A DNA stretch of 64,000 nucleotides. Origin: Armatimonadetes bacterium UBA1398 (lineage in GTDB: Bacteria > Armatimonadota > Zipacnadia > UBA1398). The stretch spans positions 1-64,000 of the forward strand of contig DBQI01000065.1 in assembly GCA_002305165.1 (NCBI GenBank), read 5' to 3'. Of this stretch, positions 8,641 to 16,314 are shown piece by piece. A program made the translations under genes and the position numbers. Below the pieces are notes generated by a model. That model was not told the DNA's origin. It was given only the letters and a program-made list of their open reading frames with translations, and did not search any database. Position 1 is the first letter of the stretch; the number at the start of each line of letters is the position of its first letter.

Positions 8641-8657
8641 GCGCGCCCACGGAGTGC

Positions 8658-10898
8658 CTACGGGTTATTGAACCATGCCTCCAGGAAGGCATCCAGGCTG
8701 CCCGGGTACTCGGCCTCGGCGAGGAACTCCGTGCCGATCTGATTCCCCCAGGCGTAGCTGATGTAGGTTCGGCCACGGAACTCGCACAGGTCCACGTCGG
8801 AGTTGTTCCGGTTCTGGGCCGCGAGGATGTGGTCACGCTCCGCCTCGGATAGCCTCGGGTTCGCGAAGCGCTTGTCCTCGGGTGACACCTCCATGAGGGG
8901 TCCGAAGCGGTTCGGCTCCCAGTGCACGAGGTCTGGCGAACGCACGATGTATGGCAGCCACTGCGGACCCTCGAGGGCCTCCAGGTAGATCATGTAGTAC
9001 AGCCCGTTTTGCCATCTCAAGGCCGGACAGGCGGAGTAGCGCTCTCGCGTGAACACACACTCGGCGGGCAGGAGCTCCCAGTGAGCCAGGTCGTCGGACC
9101 GCGCGAATCGCATCGTGAAGGCGTTGCCGACGACCTCGGGCGGCGCCCCCACCTCGATGGCCATGATGTAACCGTCGGGGCCGCGGCATACGCTCGTGTT
9201 GAACAGCTCCCACCCGGGCAGCTCCAGAGCCACGGACTCACCCCATGTCCGCAGGTCTGACGAGCGCCACAGCCGGATCACCGACTCTCCCCAGCCACCG
9301 AGGCCGTACACCCAAACGGCCCCATCCTCCACATAGGCGCAGCCCAGGTGAGCGCCCGTCGCGAAGGCTGGCGTCGGCTCACCTGTCGCCACATCGACGA
9401 ACCGGAAGTAGGAGTCGCCGGTGGCGTTGGCGGTGTACTGCTGCCGGACGTACTCGAAGCGGTAGAGTCTATCCTTGAAGACCACGGGAGTGGCCTCGAC
9501 GAGGTCGCACTCGATGGCGCCCGCCTTGACGATCACCGGCGGACGCGTGTTCGCGCCGCGCGGCTGGAACCCGTACAGCCGGAGTATGCTCGGGGGCGGC
9601 GCCGCGTCGCGAGGCTGGTCACGGTTCGCGCTGAGGGTCTCCCATCGGAGCGAGTAGCTGGTGCCGTTCTGCGCCGAGCCCTGGTCGCCCGACCAGCGCA
9701 CCCCCATCCCCTCCAGGGCCGACTCCGGTTGGTTGAGGCCGGGCGGACGAGCGGGATCGCGCACGATCGAGCCAATCGGCTTCAGCGTCTCCGGGTCCAG
9801 TCGCCATGTCCCGCTGCCGTGCAGCCAGTGGGACCAACTCTGGGAGAGAGAGCCATCCGGCTCTCGCCCGACGGCTCCCACCTGGACGAGGGCCGGCACG
9901 GAGCCGCCGCCGCTGAACTCCCATCGGTGTTCCCAGTCGCTCGTCTGGTAGATCCGCCAGCCGTCGTCTTCGAGGCGCGCGCTGTATGCCTGAGTGTTCC
10001 CCTCGGCATCGAACTTGTGGTAGCTCAAGAGGGGCCTGGCTTCGTGGTCGAAGCCGATGGCGAGGTTCATGTTGATCATCCCGCCGCGAACGGGCACAGG
10101 ATCGACGATCTCCCCTGTGCCTAGAGTGATGGGCAACTCAAGCGCCTCGCCGCGGCTCGTCTCCCAGTGGACCAGGTCCGCACTGCGCGCGTACGACAGA
10201 TCGTGATTGGTCTCGCAGCCCGGCTCGTCGCGCCACATCCAGGCCAGATGGTACCGCCCGTCAGGCCCGAGCGTCGGTCCGGTGAAGTAGGCGTTCATCG
10301 CCCCGCCACCAGACAGAAGCGGCTCATCCATCAGGCGGCGCCACGTCTGAGTCCCGTGATCGTAGCGGTTGAAGAGCTGCTCCCCGTTGCCGCTCTGGCC
10401 ATCTCGGTAGGTAAAGATCAGCTCGTTGTTCGGGCCGCGGAAGAAACGCGGGTACGTGACACGGTCCTCTCGCTCGCCGACCATGCGGTCGACGCGGAGG
10501 AAGCTACCGATGTCCAGTGGCCGCTCTGTCCGGAAGTACTTGAGTGGGTGTCCGTGGAGGTTCCCCGAGAGGTGGATGAAGCCGTCATCGTCCACGTGCA
10601 CGGCGATGTAGTTGTGGCTATCCCAGCCGACAGTCTCCGGGAGGACGACCCTCTGCCAGTCACGTTCACCGAGGTGGCGGCTCGCCACCGTCATCCGTCG
10701 CTCGGCATCATAGTAGGCGACGAACTGCTGGTCCCCCCGTGTCAGGAGCGCGAAACCCACCGGATGCCCGGCCCAGACCGGAGCGATGTCGAGCGCCTCC
10801 ACAACGATGGGTTCACCGGGGACAGCGCGCACGGCGCTCGAGATGAGGAGGAGACCGGCGCTCAGCGCCACGAGACGGCATTGGGTTCCCACAGGCAT
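8658..10898 (-). CDS. Secreted two-propeller protein: BNR-like plus GH43/GH117-like
   Basis: Exported protein of about 746 residues. A short signal peptide (LVALSAGLLLISSAVRA) precedes two repeat domains. The first half resembles BNR_4-type propellers (GWDSHNYIAVHVDDDGFIHL, TYPRFFRGPNNELIFTYRDG, YFTGPTLGPDGRYHLAW), found in some polysaccharide lyases and rhamnosidase-like proteins. The second half carries GH43/GH117-like blades with repeated 'arms-length' phrases such as RSSDLRTWGES, RSDDLAHWELLP and RSPDLVHWEP. A catalytic set was not identified. The ATG at 10898 sits only two to three bases from GGAGGT; the GTG two codons later is better spaced and may be the true start. It lies 17 bases downstream of sfsA. 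Confidence 0.75.
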   Translation of the reverse strand: MPVGTQCRLVALSAGLLLISSAVRAVPGEPIVVEALDIAPVWAGHPVGFALLTRGDQQFVAYYDAERRMTVASRHLGERDWQRVVLPETVGWDSHNYIAVHVDDDGFIHLSGNLHGHPLKYFRTERPLDIGSFLRVDRMVGEREDRVTYPRFFRGPNNELIFTYRDGQSGNGEQLFNRYDHGTQTWRRLMDEPLLSGGGAMNAYFTGPTLGPDGRYHLAWMWRDEPGCETNHDLSYARSADLVHWETSRGEALELPITLGTGEIVDPVPVRGGMINMNLAIGFDHEARPLLSYHKFDAEGNTQAYSARLEDDGWRIYQTSDWEHRWEFSGGGSVPALVQVGAVGREPDGSLSQSWSHWLHGSGTWRLDPETLKPIGSIVRDPARPPGLNQPESALEGMGVRWSGDQGSAQNGTSYSLRWETLSANRDQPRDAAPPPSILRLYGFQPRGANTRPPVIVKAGAIECDLVEATPVVFKDRLYRFEYVRQQYTANATGDSYFRFVDVATGEPTPAFATGAHLGCAYVEDGAVWVYGLGGWGESVIRLWRSSDLRTWGESVALELPGWELFNTSVCRGPDGYIMAIEVGAPPEVVGNAFTMRFARSDDLAHWELLPAECVFTRERYSACPALRWQNGLYYMIYLEALEGPQWLPYIVRSPDLVHWEPNRFGPLMEVSPEDKRFANPRLSEAERDHILAAQNRNNSDVDLCEFRGRTYISYAWGNQIGTEFLAEAEYPGSLDAFLEAWFNNP

Positions 10899-10915
10899 AC
10901 ACCTCCGACTGGCGC

Positions 10916-11632
10916 CTACAGGCCGGCTGACGGCGACTTCCCGCCAACCTCCACAGGCACCTCGTCCAAGATCTCTATTCGGGTAGCGCCGACGCGGCAG
11001 CGACAAGCCCGCACACCAACCCCTGCGGCCCATGCCTCGGCGAGGGCCGCAGCGAACTCGGGGTCTCTCTCGGCGAAGGGCCGGACCACTCGCGCGTCGG
11101 AACGCTGCACCACGAACCACACCTCGAAGGCGCCTCCCGCTCGACTCCCCTCGGCCATCTCTATGAGATGCCGGGCGCCGCGAAGGCTCGGAGCGTCAGG
11201 GAAGCGTGCGACGCCGTTCTCAACATAGTTGACGGACTTCGTCTCCACCATGAGGAGGCCGCCTTCGCGCGCCAGCACAAGGTCCAGGCGCCCGGAGCCG
11301 AAGGCCGGCTCACTACTGTGGACCCTCCAACCGGCGAGCGTTCCGATCCTCCCGTTGTCCACGGCCTCAGCCAGAAGCCGCGGAGGCATCCTCGAGTCGA
11401 CTCCCACCCACCGGCCCCGGAAGCGTACCAGCGTCAGATCATACTGGGTCGCCCTACCCTCGCCCGTAGCCCGTGTCAGGAGCACCGGGGCACCCTCGGT
11501 GAGCAGCTCGTGCATCCGCCCGCTGTTTGGCACATGGACGTACACGCTCCGGCGACCGATCCTTACCGTGGCGGCGAACCGGTTCTCTCTGCGCACGAAC
11601 TGAGCCGGCTTCAGGGCACTTAGGAATCGCAT
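10916..11632 (-). CDS. sfsA: SfsA family nuclease / sugar fermentation stimulation protein
   Basis: SfsA homologue of about 238 residues. Diagnostic pieces are the OB-like N-terminal segment ending in VHVPNSGRMHELL, the nuclease-like core with DLVLAREGGLLMVETKSV (a PD-(D/E)XK-type arrangement) and FPDAPSLRGARHL. Named for stimulating maltose use in E. coli; it has nuclease features but its role is not settled. The start is ambiguous: ATG codons at 11632 and 11650 are both in frame and neither has a strong ribosome site. The 5' end abuts or overlaps the divergent methylase gene, leaving no room for separate promoters unless one starts further in. Confidence 0.85.
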   Translation of the reverse strand: MRFLSALKPAQFVRRENRFAATVRIGRRSVYVHVPNSGRMHELLTEGAPVLLTRATGEGRATQYDLTLVRFRGRWVGVDSRMPPRLLAEAVDNGRIGTLAGWRVHSSEPAFGSGRLDLVLAREGGLLMVETKSVNYVENGVARFPDAPSLRGARHLIEMAEGSRAGGAFEVWFVVQRSDARVVRPFAERDPEFAAALAEAWAAGVGVRACRCRVGATRIEILDEVPVEVGGKSPSAGL

Positions 11633-13985
11633 GGGGCATCTTGGTTTCATGTTCTCGGCCGGCGGTGTCCGGCCTGCTCAGGAGGGGTCGGATAGCATCG
11701 AGGGAAGCCTGCTACAGGAGGCGTCAGACTTGGTTCCCGACCGGGTGGAGCAGGTCAACGTGGACACGGAGCTGCTGGCATGGGCTCGGGCATGGATCCA
11801 GACGAGTGGCGAGGACGCCGCGACAGCGCGCGGGCACGTCATTAGCGCCGCAGCGGCCGTGGCGCTCGGTGACGCTGTTGCGCCTGAGACTACGGTCCCC
11901 ACACGCCTCTACGACGCCTGCCGGCAGCTGGACGGCCAAGCCCTGGGCCAGCTCTACGAGTGCCTGCTGACCGGTGACACCCGCGCATCGGCCGACCGTA
12001 AGCGACAGGGCAGCTACTACACGCCTCTCTGGCTCGTGGAAGCGCTGCTGGATCGGGCCCTGGAGCCGTTCCTCCGAAGCTGTTCGTCGCCAACCGAAGT
12101 GCTGGATCTGCGGGTGGTCGACCCCACGATGGGAGCTGGCGCGTTTCTCCTGCGAGCGGCCGCTCGGATGGCTCGGCGGTGCGAGGAGCTGACTGGCCCC
12201 GGCCCACAGTGGCGAGCTCGCATCGCCGCGCAATGCCTGTTCGGGGTGGACGCCGATCCCGCCGCGGCCAAGGTGGCCCGCATGGCCTTGGCGCTCGACT
12301 CCCCTGGGTCGCGGCCCCACGACCTCTCAGATCACCTCGTTCATGGCGACGCGCTTGCGGACCCCCTGCCGGGGCCGGGCCGCTACCACGTTGTGGTCGG
12401 GAACCCGCCCTGGGAGAAGGCGAAGCTCCTCGATGCCGAGTACTTCGCGGGCCGCGATGGCGCTGTTGCCAAGGCCGTCAATGCGGCGCGCCGCGGGGCG
12501 CTTATCGCTGGCCTGGAGGAGTCCGACCCGGCGGTAGCTGAGGCTTACCGGCGAGCCGTGGATGAGTCCGCCGCACGGATGCGCTGGTACCGCGAGTCGG
12601 GGCGCTACCCACTATCCAGCGCCGGCGACGTGAACCTCTACGCGCTCGTCGTGGAGCGTGTCCTTGGCCTCCTCGAACCGCGAGGTCTGGCGGGGCTGCT
12701 GGTGCCCAGCGGCATCGCTACCGACCACAACACGAGCCGCCTGTTCGGGCACCTGGTCCGGACCGGCCGGCTTCACGAGTTATTGGACTTCGAGAACCGG
12801 GATGGCGCGTTCCCCGACGTCCACCGGGAGCAGCGTTTCTGCCTGCTCACCCTTGGCGGCGCTGGACGGACCCGAGGCCGGTTCCGATGCGCGTTCGGGC
12901 TCAGCAGAGCGACGGCCGCCTGTCGCCATCCTCTTGAGATCGACCCCGAAACGGTCGCCCGGCTCAACCCGCGCATGCTGAACCTGCCGCTGCTCAGATC
13001 GAGCGCCGACTTGGAGATCCTCGAGCAGATGCACCGGGTGGCGCCGCCCTGTACCCCCGCCGACGGCCCCTCCGGAGGAGCCTGGGGGCTTCGGTACGTC
13101 CGGATGTTCGACATGAGCCGCGACTCGGCACTCTTCGAGAGCGAAGAGACGGAGGGATCGGCGCCTCTGTACGAGGGGAAGATGATCTACCTCTACGACC
13201 ACCGACACGCAGCGGCGCGTACTACCGACGAGCGTGCGCAGAGCAGATCGGCCAGCGTACCTGTGTCCGAGGAGGCGAAGCGGGATCCTGCCTTCGCGCC
13301 CAGCCCTCGTTACTGGGTGCCCAGGACCGAGGCGCAGCGGCGCTTGCCCCCGGCTGCGTGGAGGATCGCTTTCCGCGACATCGCGAACCCGAACAACGAA
13401 CGCACCCTGATCGCGGCCGCCATCCCCGGTGACGTCGCCTGTGGCAACACGCTGCCACTGCTGTGTGCTGAATCGGTGGACGGCGAGCGCCGGGCGTGCC
13501 TCCTTGCGAACCTCGCCTCGCTCCCGCTGGACTACGTGGTACGCGCCAAGGCCGCATCACGACACGCGAACTGGTACCTCGTGCGGCAGCTCCCCGTGTT
13601 CCCGCCGGAACGGTACGACGACACCGAACTGCGTCGCTACGTCGTCGACCGGGTGCTGGCCCTCTCCTATACCTCGCACCATCTAGCGCCGATGGCCGTG
13701 GACCTGGGGCAGCCGCGCACTCCCGCCCCGTGGACGTACGACCCTGATGAACGGCGACGCCTGCGGTGTGAGCTGGACGCCCTATTCATGGCTCTCTATG
13801 GACTCGACGCGGAGGCGATCGAGCACGTCCTGAGCAGCTTCGACGTACTCAGGCGGAGGGAGGAGCGTGCGCACGGCGAGTTCCTCACGGCTCGTCTGAT
13901 ACGCGAGGCCATGGCCGAGGCGCGGACCATCGCCGGCCGACGAGCTGGGTACCTCAGCCCAGGAGCGCCTCCTCGCGCTCGATGA
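11631..13985 (+). CDS. Orphan Eco57I-like adenine DNA methyltransferase
   Basis: Large N6-adenine methylase, up to 784 residues. Visible motifs: a motif-X-like segment QGSYYTPLWLVEALLD, motif I DPTMGAGAFLL (SAM binding), and the catalytic motif IV NPPWEKAK. Then LAGLLVPSGIATDHNTSRLF and a C-terminal region with RIAFRDIANPNNERT and LDALFMALYGLD, as in TaqI/Eco57I-type target-recognition ends. The roughly 125 residues before motif X show no obvious nuclease signature, and no helicase, restriction nuclease or other defence gene is next to it. The ATG at 11631 overlaps sfsA; a GTG near 11760 after GGAG is a plausible later start. Its 3' end overlaps the convergent UroD-like gene by 32 bases. Confidence 0.82.
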   Translation: MGHLGFMFSAGGVRPAQEGSDSIEGSLLQEASDLVPDRVEQVNVDTELLAWARAWIQTSGEDAATARGHVISAAAAVALGDAVAPETTVPTRLYDACRQLDGQALGQLYECLLTGDTRASADRKRQGSYYTPLWLVEALLDRALEPFLRSCSSPTEVLDLRVVDPTMGAGAFLLRAAARMARRCEELTGPGPQWRARIAAQCLFGVDADPAAAKVARMALALDSPGSRPHDLSDHLVHGDALADPLPGPGRYHVVVGNPPWEKAKLLDAEYFAGRDGAVAKAVNAARRGALIAGLEESDPAVAEAYRRAVDESAARMRWYRESGRYPLSSAGDVNLYALVVERVLGLLEPRGLAGLLVPSGIATDHNTSRLFGHLVRTGRLHELLDFENRDGAFPDVHREQRFCLLTLGGAGRTRGRFRCAFGLSRATAACRHPLEIDPETVARLNPRMLNLPLLRSSADLEILEQMHRVAPPCTPADGPSGGAWGLRYVRMFDMSRDSALFESEETEGSAPLYEGKMIYLYDHRHAAARTTDERAQSRSASVPVSEEAKRDPAFAPSPRYWVPRTEAQRRLPPAAWRIAFRDIANPNNERTLIAAAIPGDVACGNTLPLLCAESVDGERRACLLANLASLPLDYVVRAKAASRHANWYLVRQLPVFPPERYDDTELRRYVVDRVLALSYTSHHLAPMAVDLGQPRTPAPWTYDPDERRRLRCELDALFMALYGLDAEAIEHVLSSFDVLRRREERAHGEFLTARLIREAMAEARTIAGRRAGYLSPGAPPRAR

Positions 13986-15099
13986 TCTCCCAGGCCCTAC
14001 GATGGTAATAGCGGTATCCCTCGAGGGGCGTGCAGTTGGGGATGCGGTGATCCAGCCCCAAGATGCAGCCGCCGGTCGCGATCAATGGCGGGATCTTGTA
14101 CTCAAGCTCCGCGTCGATGATCGCCGCCCCTCGCTGAAGCGCGAACTTGTCGAGCCCTCCGCAGAAGGCGAGCCTCGTCCCGAAGCGCTCCCGGATCCGC
14201 ACGACGTCCATGCCCGCCGCCGGCTCCATGGGGTGCATGCAGTTCACGCCGGCCTCGAGGAAGGCCTCGATCACGGGCTCCATGTTGCCATCGGAGTCCT
14301 GATCGAACACCCGAGCGCCTCGGTCTCGGAGGATGCTCCACACCCTGCCGTAGTACGGCGCGATGAACTCGCGCACCTGGGCCGGTCCAGCCAGTGGTCC
14401 GCTCTTGCCCGCCATGTCCTCATGGACCGAGAGCTGATCCACGGTCACAACCGCCGACACGCGCTCAAGTACGCGCACCGCCGTGTCCGCTAGGGTGTCG
14501 AGGATGGCATGCATCAACTCGGGATCATCGTGATAGGCGACGCACGCGGCAGCGTCGCCCATGAGTTGCCGTGGGGTGTCGAAGCCACCTGGGATCGAGA
14601 CCACCGTTGCTCGGTCGGCAGCAAGGTGGGCGCGCGCCGTTGCCTCCCAGTGTCCGGCGAGGCGCTCCTCGCTGAAGGCGTAGTGGTGGCGTATCCTCAG
14701 CCAGTCATCCATCGTTCTCACGGGGAAGTCCAGTGGCAAGGGCAGCGTCGCTCGCCCCTTGGGGAGCTTCATCGTGCGGCCCATGGCGTCCTGGTAGATG
14801 AGGGCTCGGTCCGAGTCCTCGATCACCCGGGTAGGCTGACCGCCCATCCATCCGGTGTTCACTGGGATGGCCCCGGTCATGGGACATCGGAAGCGGAAGG
14901 CGCGGAAGCTGAGCTCGTCGTCGGTGGCGCCCTGTGCGAGCCACTCCTCTTTGAGTCCGATGAGCGGCCCGAACAGCTCGGTGAATAGGGCCCGCTCATT
15001 GGCCTGGAAGGTCATGTGGTCGAGGTACTCCTCGCGACACACCGAGCACCGACGCTCGATCGCCAGATCCTCGTGTCGTGTCCACCGAAGCCGCGGCAA
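13954..15099 (-). CDS. Uroporphyrinogen decarboxylase-like protein (MtaA/CmuA/HemE fold)
   Basis: TIM-barrel protein of the UroD superfamily, about 381 residues, not the haem enzyme itself. Recognisable segments include DDWLRIRHHYAFSEER, VSIPGGFDTPRQLMG, SVHEDMAGKSGPL, FDQDSDGNMEPVIEAFLEAG and the AFCGGLDK strand. The His-x-Cys zinc motif of MtaA/CmuA corobalamin methyltransferases is absent (the aligned place reads QDSDGN), so a classical methyl transfer role is doubtful. I chose the TTG at 15099 because GGAGGGGGGAG lies just upstream and the codon follows the sialidase stop; ATG at 15015 is the alternative. It begins 26 bases after the sialidase gene, so the two are probably cotranscribed. 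Confidence 0.8.
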   Translation of the reverse strand: MPRLRWTRHEDLAIERRCSVCREEYLDHMTFQANERALFTELFGPLIGLKEEWLAQGATDDELSFRAFRFRCPMTGAIPVNTGWMGGQPTRVIEDSDRALIYQDAMGRTMKLPKGRATLPLPLDFPVRTMDDWLRIRHHYAFSEERLAGHWEATARAHLAADRATVVSIPGGFDTPRQLMGDAAACVAYHDDPELMHAILDTLADTAVRVLERVSAVVTVDQLSVHEDMAGKSGPLAGPAQVREFIAPYYGRVWSILRDRGARVFDQDSDGNMEPVIEAFLEAGVNCMHPMEPAAGMDVVRIRERFGTRLAFCGGLDKFALQRGAAIIDAELEYKIPPLIATGGCILGLDHRIPNCTPLEGYRYYHRRAWEIIEREEALLG

Positions 15100-15124
15100 G
15101 GCACTCCCCCCTCCGACCCTCGCG

Positions 15125-16261
15125 CTACGACCCGCCGTTGACCGGCTGCGTTGTGAGTCTAACGAAGGTGATGGTCTCGTACGGGTGTCGGTCGCCCTTC
15201 TCGAAGAGCAAGCCGATCGAGCCATCTGGCAGCGACGCAAGGCAGGAGTAGGCGGAGGGACCTGGATGCACCAGGTAGGAAGCCGCCCATGTCCCCCCAT
15301 CGTCCTCGCTGAGCCGGACGGTCATCGCGACCCGGTCCTCCGTTGAAGCCGGATTGGCGAACAGCAGGCGTCGGTCACCGGAGTCCGAGGCCATGACGCG
15401 GATCAGGCTCCCCTGGCAGTGAGGCTCGGGAAGGCCTGGATCCTCACTGATGGGATCCCACGACTCACCACCGTCCCGACTGATGGCCACCATGCGCTGG
15501 TTGGTCTGCAGGATACCGCCATGGGTGCGCATGTTCAGAAGCAGCGTGCCATCCGAGCGCTCAACTACCTGGCACTCGTTGGTGCCCGGCTCGGTAGCGC
15601 CCCCAAGCGTCCACGAGGCTCCGCCGTCGTCCGAGTAGATCACGTGTGAACGGTATCCATCGGGGCCATCGTGGTCGCACGGGATGACGAGCCGGCCACG
15701 GAACGGCTCCTGGCGAAGCCGAACTCCCACCCCGGGGCCCGTCGCATACCAGGTCCAGGCGGGTAGCTTCGTGTCCGCCGTTATCTCGCGAGGGGTGTCC
15801 CATGACTCTCCCTCGTCCAGGCTGCGGGTGATCCACACCGTTCGCGTGCCACGGCTGGTTCCCGCGATGATCTCATGCTCCCGATCCTCGCCCAGATTGT
15901 GGGTAAGCAGCAGCCACAGCGTCCCCGTAGCCTCATCCTCGACGACGCATGGGTTACCGACGGTGTTGGGGCCGTCGTCCCAGACCACCTGACGATCTAG
16001 CCAGGTTCGCCCACCGTCCATGGACCGCCGAAGCACCAGGTCGATGTCGCCGCTATCCGATGAATCGTGGACGCGCCCCTCGCAGAAGGCGAGCAGCGTG
16101 CCACTGGATGTGGCATAGAGAGCAGGGATGCGGTACGTATGGTATCCGCCCTCGCCGGATACGAAGAGCGGCTGAAAGAGCGGTGACGGGACCTGAGCCA
16201 GGGATCCCGCATCATCCAGGCCCAGGTGCAGGGTGAGAAGTGCAAGCGGCAGATACTGCAT
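15125..16261 (-). CDS. Exo-alpha-sialidase (GH33), exported
   Basis: Sialidase releasing terminal sialic acids from glycans, 378 residues. A weak hydrophobic N terminus suggests export. The arginine motif is present as TYRIP (Arg44), and at least four Asp-box repeats follow (SMDGGRTW, SLDEGESWD, SDDGGASW, SRDGGESWD), giving the six-bladed propeller. The segments CEGR, GNPCVVEDEATGTLWLL and NECQVVERSDGTLLLNMRTHGG carry the likely acidic and arginine ligands. The start at 16261 has AGGAGA eight bases upstream. Flanked by a GH42-like gene upstream and a UroD-like gene downstream in the same direction, as in sugar catabolic clusters. Confidence 0.9.
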   Translation of the reverse strand: MQYLPLALLTLHLGLDDAGSLAQVPSPLFQPLFVSGEGGYHTYRIPALYATSSGTLLAFCEGRVHDSSDSGDIDLVLRRSMDGGRTWLDRQVVWDDGPNTVGNPCVVEDEATGTLWLLLTHNLGEDREHEIIAGTSRGTRTVWITRSLDEGESWDTPREITADTKLPAWTWYATGPGVGVRLRQEPFRGRLVIPCDHDGPDGYRSHVIYSDDGGASWTLGGATEPGTNECQVVERSDGTLLLNMRTHGGILQTNQRMVAISRDGGESWDPISEDPGLPEPHCQGSLIRVMASDSGDRRLLFANPASTEDRVAMTVRLSEDDGGTWAASYLVHPGPSAYSCLASLPDGSIGLLFEKGDRHPYETITFVRLTTQPVNGGS

Positions 16262-16314
16262 CGGTGTCTCCTGTCGTTGTCTCCTGCAGGCTCTCGGATC
16301 GGGCCATGACTGCC

